A DNA stretch of 64,000 bases from positions 29,453,501 to 29,517,500 of the forward strand of contig CM076152.1 of NCBI GenBank assembly GCA_038025085.1, in the 5' to 3' direction. Position 1 is the first letter of the stretch. Each line of letters starts with the position of its first letter. Origin of the DNA: Tetragonia tetragonoides. Lineage: Eukaryota; Streptophyta; Magnoliopsida; Caryophyllales; Aizoaceae. The position numbers and the translations under genes were made by a program. Under the pieces are notes generated by a model. That model made no database searches. It was not told the DNA's origin and was given only the letters and a program-made list of their open reading frames with translations. Positions 9,266 to 20,467 of this stretch are shown here, piece after piece.

Positions 9266-11114
9266 TGTAAACACCTAAATCGGTTCCCCCTTTTCAAATG
9301 CCCAATGATGACAACCAATAATGAACATAATGAATTGAATGTCAATGCTCGAAAAATACTTGTGCTTATTTGTGTCCTATTATCCATATTTATTTCGGAC
9401 CCTTCATATTTCCATACCATCAAATAGCCCTTTCCATAATATTTCTAACGCCAGCTCATTTGTCCCAAGCGGACACCGGGCAAAGTTATGATTTAATGAA
9501 GATATGGGCTAAAAACGATTTTCTCATACCCGCATATCATGGTTCAAGACTGATTTTTAGCCATTCAAGGACTCATTGGAGTGTTATCCCACTAGGCTTG
9601 TATTCCCCTTTGAATTAGCTTTCCAATGATGTATAATGGGCCAAAATCCCATTAAAAACGAAGGAGATATGATCTGATGATTGATTAATCTATTGAAACA
9701 GATACCTCTCTAGTATTTGGGCCATAACTCTTACGATACGTATTCTATATGAGCCCACAATATGTCAAACGAAAGCCCTTTGAACAAGGAATCCAACGCA
9801 CCAAAAAACAGGCCAATCAGAGGTTAAACGAGTCCTCCAGCGGCCTTTTCGTTGGAGCGAAGGCCGTGAAGCGGGCCGCCGGCCCCAGCGGCCAGCTGCT
9901 GAGCCCCCGGGGCCCAGCCGCCGAGCCTCTGCTGCACTATCGAGGCCGCTGAGCCTCGAGCGGCCCTCCGCGAGACCGTTGGGCACCGTTTTTGGCCCGG
10001 GAACCCTAATTTGACCTCCTTTTGGCCCATTCCCTATAACTACCCATCTAAACTCCGTTTTTGGGAGACATAACTCATTATTACAGGATTCAACTTAAGA
10101 AAACCCTAATCTCTCTCTCATCGATTCCATTCAACCCTAGTCACAACAATCAAACCCATCTTCAAACCCTAATCAAGAACAAGTCTCATCCCAAGATCAA
10201 GTCCAATATCAAGAGAAATTGACATTCAATTCTAGTACAATCAAGGTTCAACCTGAGGGCTCATCTTTTCAACTCTTAAATCTATTTTCAAATCATGTTT
10301 TATTTATATGATGATCATGGTTAATGTTCTTTGAATGTTTTAATTATTTTATTTAGTTAATCCTATGTAGATTGTTTTTAGTTATTGTTTTCATGATTAT
10401 CATGCCGCATAGATTAGTTTAATTATTATCCTTACATGATTTTTCATATTTTTTAGTTTATTTTCTAGTTTTCTTATATTTTATCATGTCTAGTGTAACT
10501 ATCATATCTTTGCATGTTTTCCATGATTAGTCAATTCAATTAGCATACTAACATGTAATTAAAGTTTTTATCTTTTATTTTACTTTCATTGAAGTTACTA
10601 ATAATTTTGTTCATGCAAATTGGCAATTGGCGCGTTAAGCTAGCACAGTAAGGTTGGGGAACATATTTCTATTCTTATGGTTGTGTTCTATAAATCAGAT
10701 CATTCAATTGGATAATCATGTGCAAAGCGATAACTTTAATAATTTGGTTTGCTCACCCCACCTAGTTAATTTAGGATCTTGGACGACCAGATTGTTTCTA
10801 ACCTTGTTATGTGAATTAAGAATCAACATGGATAGGATTAGTAGAGGCCGTTATTACGGGCGATTTAGATGAGATTCGTTTTGTCTTTTTCGTACCCACA
10901 CCCCCGAACTCAATCTTTGGCCTTTGCGTTATATGAGTCATAGTTCCCAATAGGAATTGGGTGCACTTTGATGGTTTCCAATTGTTTTCTCAAAAATTGG
11001 TGGCGACTTCATGTGTTCAATAATCTCGTAATCAATCAATCTGTTCTATTTAAGAACCTATAACATATTATTATTATTATTTCAATTAGGCGCCGAAAGG
11101 CGAGGGTTCTTACA
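9266..11114 (+). repeat. Tat-A1 3' LTR
   Basis: It is 1849 bp with the same termini as the 5' LTR and the same length as the A3 3' LTR (30526-32374). The TATA position reads 'ctataactac' (about 10034), one base away from TATAAATA. A 12-base copy of the PBS start (gtggcgacttca) lies at about 11000-11011. It is followed by CAAGG at 11115-11119. Confidence 0.9.
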
Positions 11115-12436
11115 CAAGGGCACAAACCAAAATCCCAAATCCAAAGTAACCAATAAATCAATAGTTCTTAACAGACAGCCCACATTCAACCTTCTAGCAA
11201 ACCGTCCTCACTCAGCTACACCTGCACTTTGGTTTCCGGGATGGAAACAAGGTACAGAAGAAAAAGAGAAGATACAAAAGAAAACAAAAATCAGATAAAC
11301 TAAATAAACGTTGTCGATACCATTTAAAAACACTTTCGCAAACCTTACCTGGGTTTTAGAAAAATAATTGAAATTCATTTGCATGTACAAGTAGTCATAC
11401 AATCATGCACACGCATACTCAATATTCAATTACATGCAATTCTTGCATTAGTGATCATTCGAACACAAATAGATAAACCATCTTGATTAGAGAAATAAGA
11501 GGGCGAATAGAACAACGATTACCCATACTGTTCATAGATAGATATAGACATGCCATGGACAATAATAATCATGTTTCATATATGTCTAACAAAATTTCGG
11601 CAGTAAATCAACCAAGATATATGTCTAACAAAACTTCGGCAGTAAATCAAGATATCCAAAAATTACACTTTCACAAATAAACCAACCAAGATATATTATA
11701 TGCTCATTAGCACTCAATAATAACCCATTCCAATTAGCACGTATATTATATCATAATAATACTAGAAATTCAACATTGCCATACATGCTAAATAATTAGC
11801 ATATGAACTAATTAATTAACAAAACTTCATAAACTTGTCATACTCAATATAATTCATATTTACAGTGAATAATATATTTCAAATTCTCATAATTAACGAC
11901 GATATAATTTAATCATGCTTCGCATATTAACTTCACAATAATAATAATCAATTAGCACATAACACATGAAAATAGTTTTGATGGGGCTTTGGAAAGAGGT
12001 AGGCACAATATCTTACCTAACAAACTCTCACTATGCAGTAAGTAAGTTGGCTAATCACAACCCGATCATGCTTGTCCGTTTGGTCCTAATTAAAAACAAT
12101 GACCGAGATATAAATAGTAAATACGAAAATCCAAACAGTACTGAAAATGTAAAATAATATTTTTATTAAATTCCTTGATTTATTCCAATCAATCTAGGCT
12201 TTTGAAAATCCAGATTCGGACTCCGAACGAGTACAGAAAAATAAACATAATTATTGAAAAATACTGACAAAACGAAATTAATTAAAATGAAAATACAAAA
12301 TTCGAAACCCTAACTTATTGTGCAAGTCTCGACCACGGTCACCCACAAGGGGACCCATGATCGGACCCATGATTGGACCCATCACCACCCACCGACCACC
12401 ATGGCCGGCGGTGGGCTCGCCGGTGACCGACGGCCA

Positions 12437-12800
12437 AGAGAGAGAAAGAGAGAGAGAGAGTTTGCGAAAGAGGGAGAGAGAGAAAACGAGAGAGAGAGAC
12501 TGACGTAGAGAGGGGGGGCGGGGAAGCGACCGATGGGTCAGCCCACGGTGGTCGGCCGCTCGGCCAGGCGGTGGCGGTGGCGCCCTGCCGCCGGCGAGCC
12601 AAAATAGAGGAGAGAGAGTGTGTGTGCGTCGCGAGGGGGAAGGTGAGAAAGAGAGGGAAAGAAAGAGAGAGAAAGAAGCGGCTCACCTTGTGGTGGCCTT
12701 GTTGTTCTCCTGCGAAAGGTGGCAGCAAGGGGGAAGGGGAGGCGCGGTTGAGAGGGACAGAGGAGAGGGAGAATAGCGTGAGAGAGAGAGAGAGAGGAGA
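12437..12800. repeat. GA/CT-rich low-complexity tract in the TK1 LTR
   Basis: There are several (GA)n runs on the plus strand (12439-12507, 12650-12680, 12775-12800), interrupted by a GC-rich piece. In element orientation they lie just downstream of the TATA box, so a CT-rich 5' transcript end is expected. Confidence 0.7.
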
Positions 12801-12852
12801 ATTGGGGTTTTTGGCTCAGTTTTGTAAACTGATCAACTGACCCATCTCTTAG

Positions 12853-12862
12853 CTTATATAGG
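12853..12862 (-). promoter_or_regulatory. TATA box of the TK1 LTR
   Basis: CCTATATAAG on the minus strand lies within the LTR, upstream of the CT-rich tract. The same box is in the TK2 LTR at about 34375-34384. In a 3' LTR it would drive outward transcription to the left. Confidence 0.6.
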
Positions 12863-13457
12863 TGATTAATCAAGGAAAGTCAAAAGTTACTAGAATTAGG
12901 TTTAATTTTCTGATTTAATTGCTAATAAAAAAACAAATAAACTAAATAAATGCAAATTAAAACCAATTAAAACAATATGAATAAGCCTTATTCATATACA
13001 AAACTATTTTAACTAAATCCCTCAATTTGATAATTATAAATCCCGAAATTCCCATAATAATAATTAATATTATTATGGCTTAATTAGAGTAAATCGAATA
13101 GTTAGATATATATACGATTTAAATCTCCGAAACTATTTATAAATGAATTATAAATCGATATTATAATTATAGAAAATATTGGGTTATCGCATTCTACCCT
13201 CCTTAAAAGAAGTTTCGTCCCGAAACTTTAAACATGAAGTACTCACTTCTCAACGATGAAACGAAAACATGAAGTACTCACTTCTCAACGATGAAACGAG
13301 TTTACCCATACGAAGGTATAAAACAATTTTAGGACAACGACAATGCAATGCGTAAACTACGGTGGTGATCTAAGTCGATTAGCAATGGAGCATGCAATGC
13401 TAGAACATGCAACTCGTGCAAAGCGGTAAACAAAACACGAAATTACTAGGTGTTACA

Positions 13458-13470
13458 TTCTACCCTCCTT
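13458..13470 (-). promoter_or_regulatory. Polypurine tract of TK1
   Basis: AAGGAGGGTAGAA on the minus strand directly abuts the LTR start TGTAACACC. An almost identical string is repeated inside the LTR at about 13191-13205. Confidence 0.7.
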
Positions 13471-13492
13471 AAAAAGGGTTTCGTCCCGAAAC

Positions 13493-14113
13493 TCAAATGG
13501 AATTAGTACCTTCAAGAAAGAGTTCTGGGTACTTCTCGCGCATCATGGATTCAGCTTCCCATGTTGCCTCTTCTTGAACATGACGGGACCAAATAACTTT
13601 CACAATCGGAATGGTCTTTGTACGAGTCGAGCGCTCTTCGCCGTCGGTGATCTCGATTGGACGTTCTTTATATGTCAAACTCTCGTCAAGTTCGATCGTT
13701 TCAGGTTGAACGACATGAGTTGGATCAGGTACGTATCGCTTCAATTGAGAGACGTGAAAGACATTGAGGACTTTTTCAAGTTCCACAGGTAAGGCTAAAT
13801 GATAGGCGACTTCACCAATCCTCTCTAGGATCTCGTAAGGTCCAATGTAACGAGGAATCAACTTTCCCTTACGACCAAAACGCATAACGCCCTTGGTAGG
13901 AGATACTCGCAAAAGTACCTTGCTTCCCACCTCAACTTCTTCAGGACTACGACCTCTATCTGCATATGATTTCTGGTGATCTTGTGCACTTTGCATCTTC
14001 GTTTGAATCACCTTCACAATGTCGACAGTCTGTTGGATCATCTCAGGACCCAAAACTGCAGTCCCGCTAATGTCATTCCAACATACAGGTGATCTACACT
14101 TCATACCATACAA
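13493..14113 (-). pseudogene. pol: TK1 integrase C-terminus with chromodomain
   Basis: The 206 open codons comprise the integrase C-terminal GPY/F-type module (PRYIGPYEILERIGEVAYHL), the conserved NVFHVSQLKRYVPDP and a C-terminal chromodomain (ETIELDESLTYKERP, then KTIPIVKVIW and ATWEAE). This chromodomain type marks the Tekay/Del branch and is thought to steer integration to heterochromatin. The frame ends at a normal stop 23 bp before the PPT. It is cut from the integrase core by a TGA at the HSSID position, also present in TK2. About a dozen residues differ from the TK2 copy by eye. Confidence 0.9.
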
Positions 14114-14128
14114 GGCTTCATATGGCGC

Positions 14129-14730
14129 TCAATCGATGCTCGAATGATAGCTATTGTTGTAAGAAAATTCGATCAACGGAATGTGTTTATCCCACAAACC
14201 TTGATATTCGAGGGCACACGCTCGAAGCATATCCTCTGGAGTCTGGATTGTTCTTTCCGTTTGGCCATCTGTTGCAGGATGAAAAGCGGTACTAATCTTC
14301 AATTTGCTTTCGAAAGCTTCTTGTAATTTCTGCCAGAAGTTAGAGAGAAATATCGAGTCTCTATCAGAAACAATCTCTTCAGGTACACCATGAAGTCTCA
14401 TGACCTCCTTGACGTACGCGTCAACCAGCTTCTCCATTTCCCATGTGTCATGCATAGGGATGAATCTTGCGACTTTCGTCAAACGATCCACAACCACCCA
14501 AATGGTGTTGTTCTTCTGATGTGTCAAAAGTTAGAGAGAAATATCGAGTCTCTATCAGAAACAATTTCTTCAGGTACACCATGAAGTCTCATGACCTCCT
14601 TGACGTACGCGTCAAACAGCTTTTCCATTTCCCACGTGTCATGCATAGGGATGAATCTTGCGACTTTCGTCAAACGATCCACAACCACCCAAATGGTGTT
14701 GTTCTTTTTCTTTGTCAAAGGTAAACCCAT
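14129..14730 (-). pseudogene. pol: TK1 integrase core carrying an internal 191-bp duplication
   Basis: Two overlapping frames each encode the same piece of the rve core ([18 protein letters not shown] to [19 protein letters not shown]); only the left one goes on into [35 protein letters not shown]. The catalytic region ([16 protein letters not shown] and the NGQTER-like DGQTER) is recognisable. Because 191 is not a multiple of three, the duplication breaks the polyprotein. TK2 carries the same duplication, so it predates the split of the two copies. Confidence 0.85.
14339..14720. repeat. 191-bp tandem duplication in integrase
   Basis: Two head-to-tail units of 191 bp, both starting GTTAGAGAGAAATATCGAGT (14339 and 14530), differ at only a few positions. 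The homologous pair in TK2 starts at 35860 and 36051 with the same spacing. Confidence 0.9.
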
Positions 14731-14964
14731 GACAAAATCTATAGAAATCGAATTCCATTTTCAAGTAGGAACTTCCAGTGATTGTACCATTCAACCTGGT
14801 CTTTTGTGCTCAATCTTGACTCTCTGACATGTCAAACACTTAGCCACGAACTCAGCGACATCTTGTTTCATTCCCTTCTACCAGAACACTTGGCGAATAT
14901 CTTTGTAGAGCTTGTCTCCACCAGGATGTACAGAATACGGTGTATTATGAGCTTCACCCCGAAT
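14731..14964 (-). pseudogene. pol: TK1 integrase zinc-finger remnant
   Basis: In broken frames this stretch encodes the HHCC region (HNTPYSVHPGG..KLYKDI and CLTCQ type), as read more clearly in TK2 (36260-36600). It links the RNase H part to the integrase core. Frameshifts leave no long open frame. Confidence 0.6.
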
Positions 14965-16299
14965 CTAACTTTTGATATCTAGGTCATTGGGTACGCAAAC
15001 ACGTTTTCTAAATCTCATTATTCCATCTTGGCCCAAAGTGAAGTCCTCGGACATACCCTCGTCTTTGTGGTTTAGAATCTGCTGAAGATCCTCATCACCA
15101 CTCTGTTTATCTTTGATCTCTTCAAGCAGTGTTGGTAGAACAGTCATATGTGCTAAGGTACATTGATAATCACCTTGAAACACAATCTCCACCTCGAGAC
15201 TTTGCAAGTCACGTATGATCTCCTTAAGAAGCACTAAAGCAGTGTTTAACGAATGTCGGGTCTTGCTACTCAAAGCATCAGCGACTACGTTCGCTTTACC
15301 CTCATGGTACTGGATATCAATGTCGTACTCCGTCAGAAGTTCTAGCCATCTCCTTGAGACTCTTGTTCCTGACGACAATGTCAAGATAGGTGCACTCGTA
15401 AGACGTTTCTTCAACTCTTGGAAAGCAGTCTCACACTTGTCGTACCATACAAACTTTGTCGTTTTCTTCATCAAATTCTTGATTGGCTGCTCAATCTTTG
15501 AAAAACCTTCCACAAATTGTCTATAGTATCCCGCAAGTCCAAGAAAACTTCGAACTTCGGTCACAGTCGTTGGTCTTGGCCAATCTGTAACAACTCGAAT
15601 CTTCTCTGGATCTACGACCACTCCATCCTTAGACACCACGTGTCCTAAGAAAGATACCGTATCTAACCAAAACTCACACTTAGACAACTTGGCATAAAGT
15701 TGATGTCTTCGTAAAATCTCCAAAACAGTACGTACGTGTTGCTTATGCTCCTCGGCGTTCTTCGAGTAAACCAGAATATCATCTATAAAGACTACAACAA
15801 ACTGGTCTAGGTAAGGCTGGAACGTTCGATTCATCAAGTCCATAAATTTCGCTGGCGCATTGGTCAACCCAAAAGGCATCACAGTGAACTCGTAGTGCCC
15901 ATACCTCGTCCTAGACGCTGTTTTCGCAATATTAGGCTCGGAAATCCTCAACTTATGGTATCGTGATCGTAGGTCTATCTTTGAGAAAATAGATGCACCA
16001 CGCAGTTGGTCAAACAGATCGTCAATTCTGGGAAGTGGGTATCGATTCTTGATCGTGATGTTGTTCAACTCGCGGTAGTTGATGCACAGTCTCATACTAC
16101 CATCCTTCTTCCTCACAAACAAAACAGGAGCACCCCAAGGCGATACACTCGGACGTAAGTATCCCTTTTGTAACAAGTCCTCAAGTTGTGTTTTCAGTTC
16201 CTTCATCTCAGCAAGTGCCATACGATACGGTGCTTTCGAAATTGGTGCAGAACCTGGAGCAAACTCGATCGCAAAGTCGATAATGCGCTGTGGAGGCAT
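14965..16299 (-). pseudogene. pol: TK1 reverse transcriptase/RNase H with RNase H deletion
   Basis: The 444 open codons hold the RT core: [40 protein letters not shown], the catalytic FIDDILVYS and the thumb region [18 protein letters not shown]. The RNase H domain is nearly gone: relative to TK2 two deletions remove about 260 bp around 15355 and leave only a ten-base island, yet the frame stays open from SSGTR to [24 protein letters not shown] directly upstream (16300-16302, in place of Gly before MPPQRI) separates it from protease and is shared with TK2. It cannot make a full polyprotein. Confidence 0.9.
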
Positions 16300-16302
16300 T
16301 CA

Positions 16303-16902
16303 GGGGATCTCTTCGGGAAACACATCAGCGTACTCGAAAACTACAGGAATAGGTTGCGGAGCTTCCGTCTTGCGTTTCGTATCCACCACATGACAAAGGT
16401 AAATCTCTTCACCTTTAGTCACGCACTCTTTAACTTTCATAGTAGCCATCACCTTCATCTTAGGCTTGGCCACAACTCCGCGTTAAGTGATCCTCTTACC
16501 TTTAGGTCCTCGCAAAGAAACGCGTTGTGCAAAGCACTCGAACTTAGCCCTATACTTGGCTAATAACCAATCCATTCCCAATATCACGTCAAAGACCTTC
16601 AAGTCCATCTGAATCAAATCCGCAGGTAAATCGGAACCAGCTATCCTAATCGGACACTTTTCATACAACGCTTTACAATTAGCAATCGATCCATCTGGCA
16701 TCCTCATATTCGCACTATACACAGAACTAGGTTCTAATCCTATCTTAGATGAAAAGCACTTAGAAAGTACAGAATGCATCGCACCACTATCAAACAAAAC
16801 AAAAGCGGGAAAAGAATGAACAAGAAAAGTACCAGCGATCACGTTCGGGTTTGCTTCTGCTTCATTGCGATTCATCACAAAACTTCTGCCATTAACCCCT
16901 CT

Positions 16903-16956
<54 letters not shown>

Positions 16957-17113
16957 CGGCGCGGGATTAGCAGTAGCAGGAGCTTGAACTTGGTTGTTCA
17001 CTGCAGGAGCAGCATTATTGCGGTTGTTGTTGTTGTTGTTGTTGTAACCCCCGTTTCCACGGTAGTTACCATCATTACCACGATAGCCATTATTATTCCC
17101 ACCACGATTGTAG
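16303..17113 (-). pseudogene. TK1 protease and C-terminal gag, truncated
   Basis: Protease is visible as FDSGAMHSVLS, the aspartic-protease DSG motif, followed by VFDVILGMDWLLAKY. Upstream is an Asn-rich gag tail (YRGNDGNYRGNGGYNNNN) with an expanded AAC codon run. The zinc knuckles present in TK2 are lost because the element is cut at 17113, where the sequence switches to Tat-A interior. The open frame past 17113 is chance read-through into A-rich Tat sequence. Confidence 0.85.
16904..16956. repeat. (GTT)n microsatellite inside TK1 gag
   Basis: About 17 GTT triplets on the plus strand read as poly-Asn on the minus strand. TK2 has only a short imperfect version at 38680-38699, so the run expanded after the two copies separated. 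Confidence 0.9.
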
Positions 17114-17446
17114 AATAAAAAAAAACCAAAAATTAAAAAATATTCAAAAATATTCAAAAAAGAAATCATAAAATTCAAAAATTCAAAAATATTCAAAAAA
17201 GAAATCATAAAAAATCAAAAAAATTAAGGGACTAGAATTGTGGATAAACCTCTTCCTTTTTCTATTCTTTTTTCAATTTCTTTTTGCTTTTCCCTTTTCT
17301 GATTCATCATTTGATCCAAGATAGGAAAGTCAGGCCCAAAGTGGGAGCGTTCGAGTACCAACGGTAGGCTCGTTAGGAAACTGTTTCAATCACCACCTTC
17401 AAGTCCACCTGAACATTATACTTCAAGTTGAAGCCCGATATCTACC

Positions 17447-18596
17447 ATGCCAGGAGATGATGATCTCAAAGCTATTCTCGAGCAATTGAAACTTATGGAC
17501 ACTCGTCTCCAAGCCCAAGATATCGAAATCAATAAACTTAGGGAGGATGTTAAATCTAAACCCCACACTGATGATGAGGAAAAGGATGAGATCCCTCTTC
17601 CCTCTAAGCTCGATAAAAGGCTTGAAAAGCTCAAGCAACTCATGCGCAAGAATTCTACATATAGCACCTACTATATGGATGAAGAAGAGGAGCACGAGGC
17701 CGACCTCCACTCCAAACTACCCAAAAAGGTCACATTACTTAATATCCCCAAATTCAAGGGAGTGGAAGACCCACATGGTGACATAAGAAGTTTTACCACA
17801 TGTATGGCGATCAAAGGGATTGATTCAACTCTTTATCCAAAGATCTTTCCAATGACACTCGAGGGCCCAACTTCTAAATGGTTCAAAACCTTAGGCCAAA
17901 TCTTGGACTTCTATCAAAGAAGAATTTGTGATGCAATACTCCTACAACAATGAACTCCCCATGACTCTAAGGGAGTTGGAAGTGACCAAACAAAGTGAAA
18001 AGGAAGATTTCATTCCTTTCTTTTCTCGATGGAGGGAAAAGGCGGCCCAACTCATCAATCGCCCCTCTGAAGAGGACCAAGTAAGGATTGTGGTCCGTAA
18101 CCTTCAACTCAAATACCGAGAACTTCTAATGTTCCAACCCATTAAGACCTTTGATAGACTGTACAAGGTTGGGATCCAAATTGAGGAACATCTTCAATCT
18201 ACAAAGAGTAAGAGCAACTACTCCAACTACTCCAAAGACAAAAGGGGTAATGGTTTCAAAGACCCCGAGGTTAACTCTTTAAATGAAGACAATGCCAACA
18301 AACCTCGAAGGGTCTTCACCCCATTGGGCATGAGGTTAAGCAAAGCATTAGAGAAACTCCAACAAATTGGGCATCTTCACCCTACAGGTCCAACTCCAGA
18401 TCCATCTCCACAGAATCAAAGCAAATCGTGGGATTCCGAAGCTTTCTGCAAATTCCATCAAGGTCGAGGTCATAACACTGATGACTGCTCGTTTCTAAAG
18501 CATAAGATCCAAGATCTCATAGATAATGGGACCATCCCAGCCCCAGATATGAAGAAACCCAGTAACAATAGTAATCCATTAGGCCATAACCTTTAG
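17447..18596 (+). pseudogene. gag: Tat-A2 gag, same 11-bp deletion as A1
   Basis: It has the same protein as the Tat-A1 gag with only a few substitutions (for example MRLSK for MWLSK, and CSFLKHK for CWFLKHK). The frame breaks at GGCC 17894-17897 by the same microhomology deletion; the second part reads from about 17928 and contains the knuckle CKFHQGRGHNTDDC. The sharing shows that A1 and A2 descend from one deleted copy. Confidence 0.85.
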
Positions 18597-20033
18597 GCCT
18601 AGAGGTCTCCACTCTAGAGGCCCATTTTTTAAGTTCAAGCCAAGAGCGTCAAGAGAAGCATCAAGATGTCAAGCGCCTGCAAGACTAGTCTTCTCTTAGG
18701 ATTTTGTTTTGTTTTCGACTTCAATAATATTAGCATGAGTTGGAGAGTCCCTCCCAATTCTTTTTTTCCCAATTCGAGTTCTAGTCTACTTAGGAGTTAT
18801 CAAGTCTTAGCCTTGTGTTTCTTCCTTTCGATTCAATAATGTCAATTACTTTTCTCTATTGTGTTATATCTTCTATCCATGGAACACTCAAATTCAATGA
18901 TGAATCCAAGTTGCAATAATTCATTAATGCTAAGGGAAAAGATGATCAATTCAAGTCAAAGGACAAAAATAAGAATAAGAGCATGTGTCCATAGGTCAAG
19001 TCAAGGACAAGAGGCATTCATTTGTCACCTTTATCAATCATTTTCAATCCACATTCAAAATCCACTTGCAACCAAGTTGGGCCTCAAACACATAGCCATT
19101 CATTTCATACCCACATAATCCTTAACCTGGGGGATTTGATAGTGTGCAAGCAACAATGTCACCATCCATGAGCGATGTGGAATTCCAAGAGTTCTGAAGA
19201 TTTGGAAAATACAAAGAGAAATAAAAAAAAGAAAAGTGTTCAAAGTGCAAAAACAAAAATTCAAAGTCAAAGAAAAGAAATGAAATTCAAGTTCAATCCA
19301 CTTCTCGAAACGTAAGGTGATAATGTGCACACTGGGGGCTTTGATGGGACTTTGAGCCTTAATAACCCTTTCTTTGGTAACCCAAACCCAAGCCTTGCAT
19401 TACAACCCAAAAGTCTCTCGAGGCTCGGCTATATTCTAAATTCAATCATCAAAAGTTCCCTTTATACATTCTCTCTAATCAAATTGGTTTTCTAAGAATC
19501 ACCTCAAGTGTTCCCTGGATCATTCATTAGTGCCTAGAACTTGGACTCGATTATTGAACCCTTGTCTTTCTATCCACCACCTCCGCGATCAATGTGCCTC
19601 CCTTATCAACCCTTCCAATTCTAGTCCACAATTCAAATTGTTTATCTTTTTCGATCTATACCATACTTTCAATCACCAATCATGTCTATACTCTCAGACT
19701 CGTACAAAGTCATTCAATACTCGAATAATCAAACTCCACGCTCAAAGCTCAATATCAATCCAGCAAGTGTTCCTCCAAATCTTGATATGGTAGATCATTC
19801 AAGAAGTGTCACCTATCAAAGGTGAAGGCTCCATCAAAGACCTTACTATTCAATTCAATCAAGGAAATTATTTTTACTTTGGACCCCTAAGTCTTTTCGA
19901 AAATCGATTTTCAAAATCTTTTCTATTTTTCAATCTTTTCTATTGCCATGTTTGTGTGTATGCATTGCCATGTTTGTGTGTGCCCTTGCATTTGCATTTA
20001 CAGGAATACTCCCCAAGTCAACCCCTCAAGTCA

Positions 20034-20450
20034 ATTTGGCGACCCCGACAGCCATCTTCAATATTCAAGTCAATGTTCAATCATTCAAGGCAATTTGGCG
20101 ATCCTGACTGCTGTATTCAATTTCACTGTCAATTTGGCGACCCCGACAGCCATCTTCAATATTCAAGTCAATATTCAAGTCAATGTTCAATCATTCAAGT
20201 CAATTTGGCGATCCTGACTGCCGTATTCAATTTCAATGTCAATCTGGCGATTCTGACAGCCGTGTTCAATTCGATCAATTCAATCTGGCGATCCTCACAG
20301 CCGTACCCATCCATTTCAAGTCAATTTGGCACATCTGACAGCCAACATCAAATTCAAGTAAATCCGGCGATCCTGGCTGCCAACATTCAATTTCAAGTCA
20401 ATCCGGCAACCCTGACTGTCGTCTTCAATTCAAGTCAACTTGGCAATCCA
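20034..20450 (+). repeat. Degenerate repeat array (A2 copy)
   Basis: It has the same units and order as 8726-9140. It stops in the 'catcaac' repeat at 20461-20467, where the pol sequence begins. Confidence 0.75.
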
Positions 20451-20467
20451 TCAACATCGACATCAAC

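Larger units (their letters stand above)
2771..11114 (+). mobile_element. Tat-A1: complete gag-only (non-autonomous) Tat-lineage LTR retrotransposon
   Basis: The 8.3-kb element is bounded by LTRs 2771-4595 and 9266-11114, with TG..CA ends, a PBS at 4596, a PPT at 9252-9265 and a CAAGG target duplication on both sides. It carries a Tat-type gag (6138-7287) but no protease, RT or integrase. The stretch where pol would be expected holds a degenerate repeat array. Movement would have needed pol supplied in trans, most likely by a Tat-B-like relative whose LTR 3' half and leader are closely similar. The 5' LTR is more diverged from its own 3' LTR than that 3' LTR is from the one at 30526-32374, which fits later duplication of the surrounding segment. 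Confidence 0.9.
11115..13457 (-). repeat. TK1 3' LTR, right arm
   Basis: It continues the LTR begun at 2522-2770 after the CAAGG duplication and ends GGTGTTACA at 13457. It is colinear with 32375-34978 of TK2 but lacks about 320 bp present there (around 32821-33143). It has a short tandem duplication (about 35 bp, 11575-11650, 'atgtctaacaaaa..ttcggcagtaaatcaa'). A second tandem duplication ('acatgaagtactcacttctc') lies at 13230-13300. Confidence 0.8.
2522..17113 (-). mobile_element. TK1: Tekay/Del-like chromovirus, 3' LTR plus truncated internal region
   Basis: The minus-strand order is 3' LTR (2522-13457, split by Tat-A1), polypurine tract, integrase with chromodomain, integrase core, RT/RNase H and protease, with the start of gag cut off at 17113. 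The LTR ends are perfect complements (TGTAACAC / GTGTTACA), the usual form for this lineage. No 5' LTR, PBS or N-terminal gag is present. Beyond 17113 the sequence changes abruptly to the interior of a Tat-A element. The likely left TSD base string, if any, is gcctc (2517-2521), but its partner is missing. All coding parts are broken. Its near-copy TK2 lies at 32375-40003. Confidence 0.85.
17114..20467 (+). mobile_element. Tat-A2: internal fragment of a Tat-A element
   Basis: It is colinear and nearly identical with 5850-9160 of Tat-A1, from the A-rich leader end through gag, the post-gag region and the repeat array. It has no LTR at either side. On the left it abuts TK1 gag in an A/T-rich junction with a short local duplication (17140-17210). 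On the right it joins a Tat pol at 20467/20468. It shares both the 11-bp gag deletion and the absence of the 263-bp block with A1, unlike A3. Confidence 0.85.

Noticed and set aside
9980..10110. A possible independent gene start in the 3' LTR of Tat-A1 (also 30991-31290)
   Set aside because: The frames come from the GC-rich LTR promoter block, recur in each LTR and lack any protein similarity.
12318..12873. Arg/Glu-rich and Ser/Pro-rich frames in the Tekay LTR
   Set aside because: They are produced by GA/CT microsatellite and GC-rich low-complexity DNA inside an LTR.
16774..17118. Poly-Val open frame on the plus strand (114 codons) and the similar one at 38547-39326
   Set aside because: These are shadows of the Asn-rich gag/protease region of the Tekay elements on the minus strand; GTT repeats read as Val.
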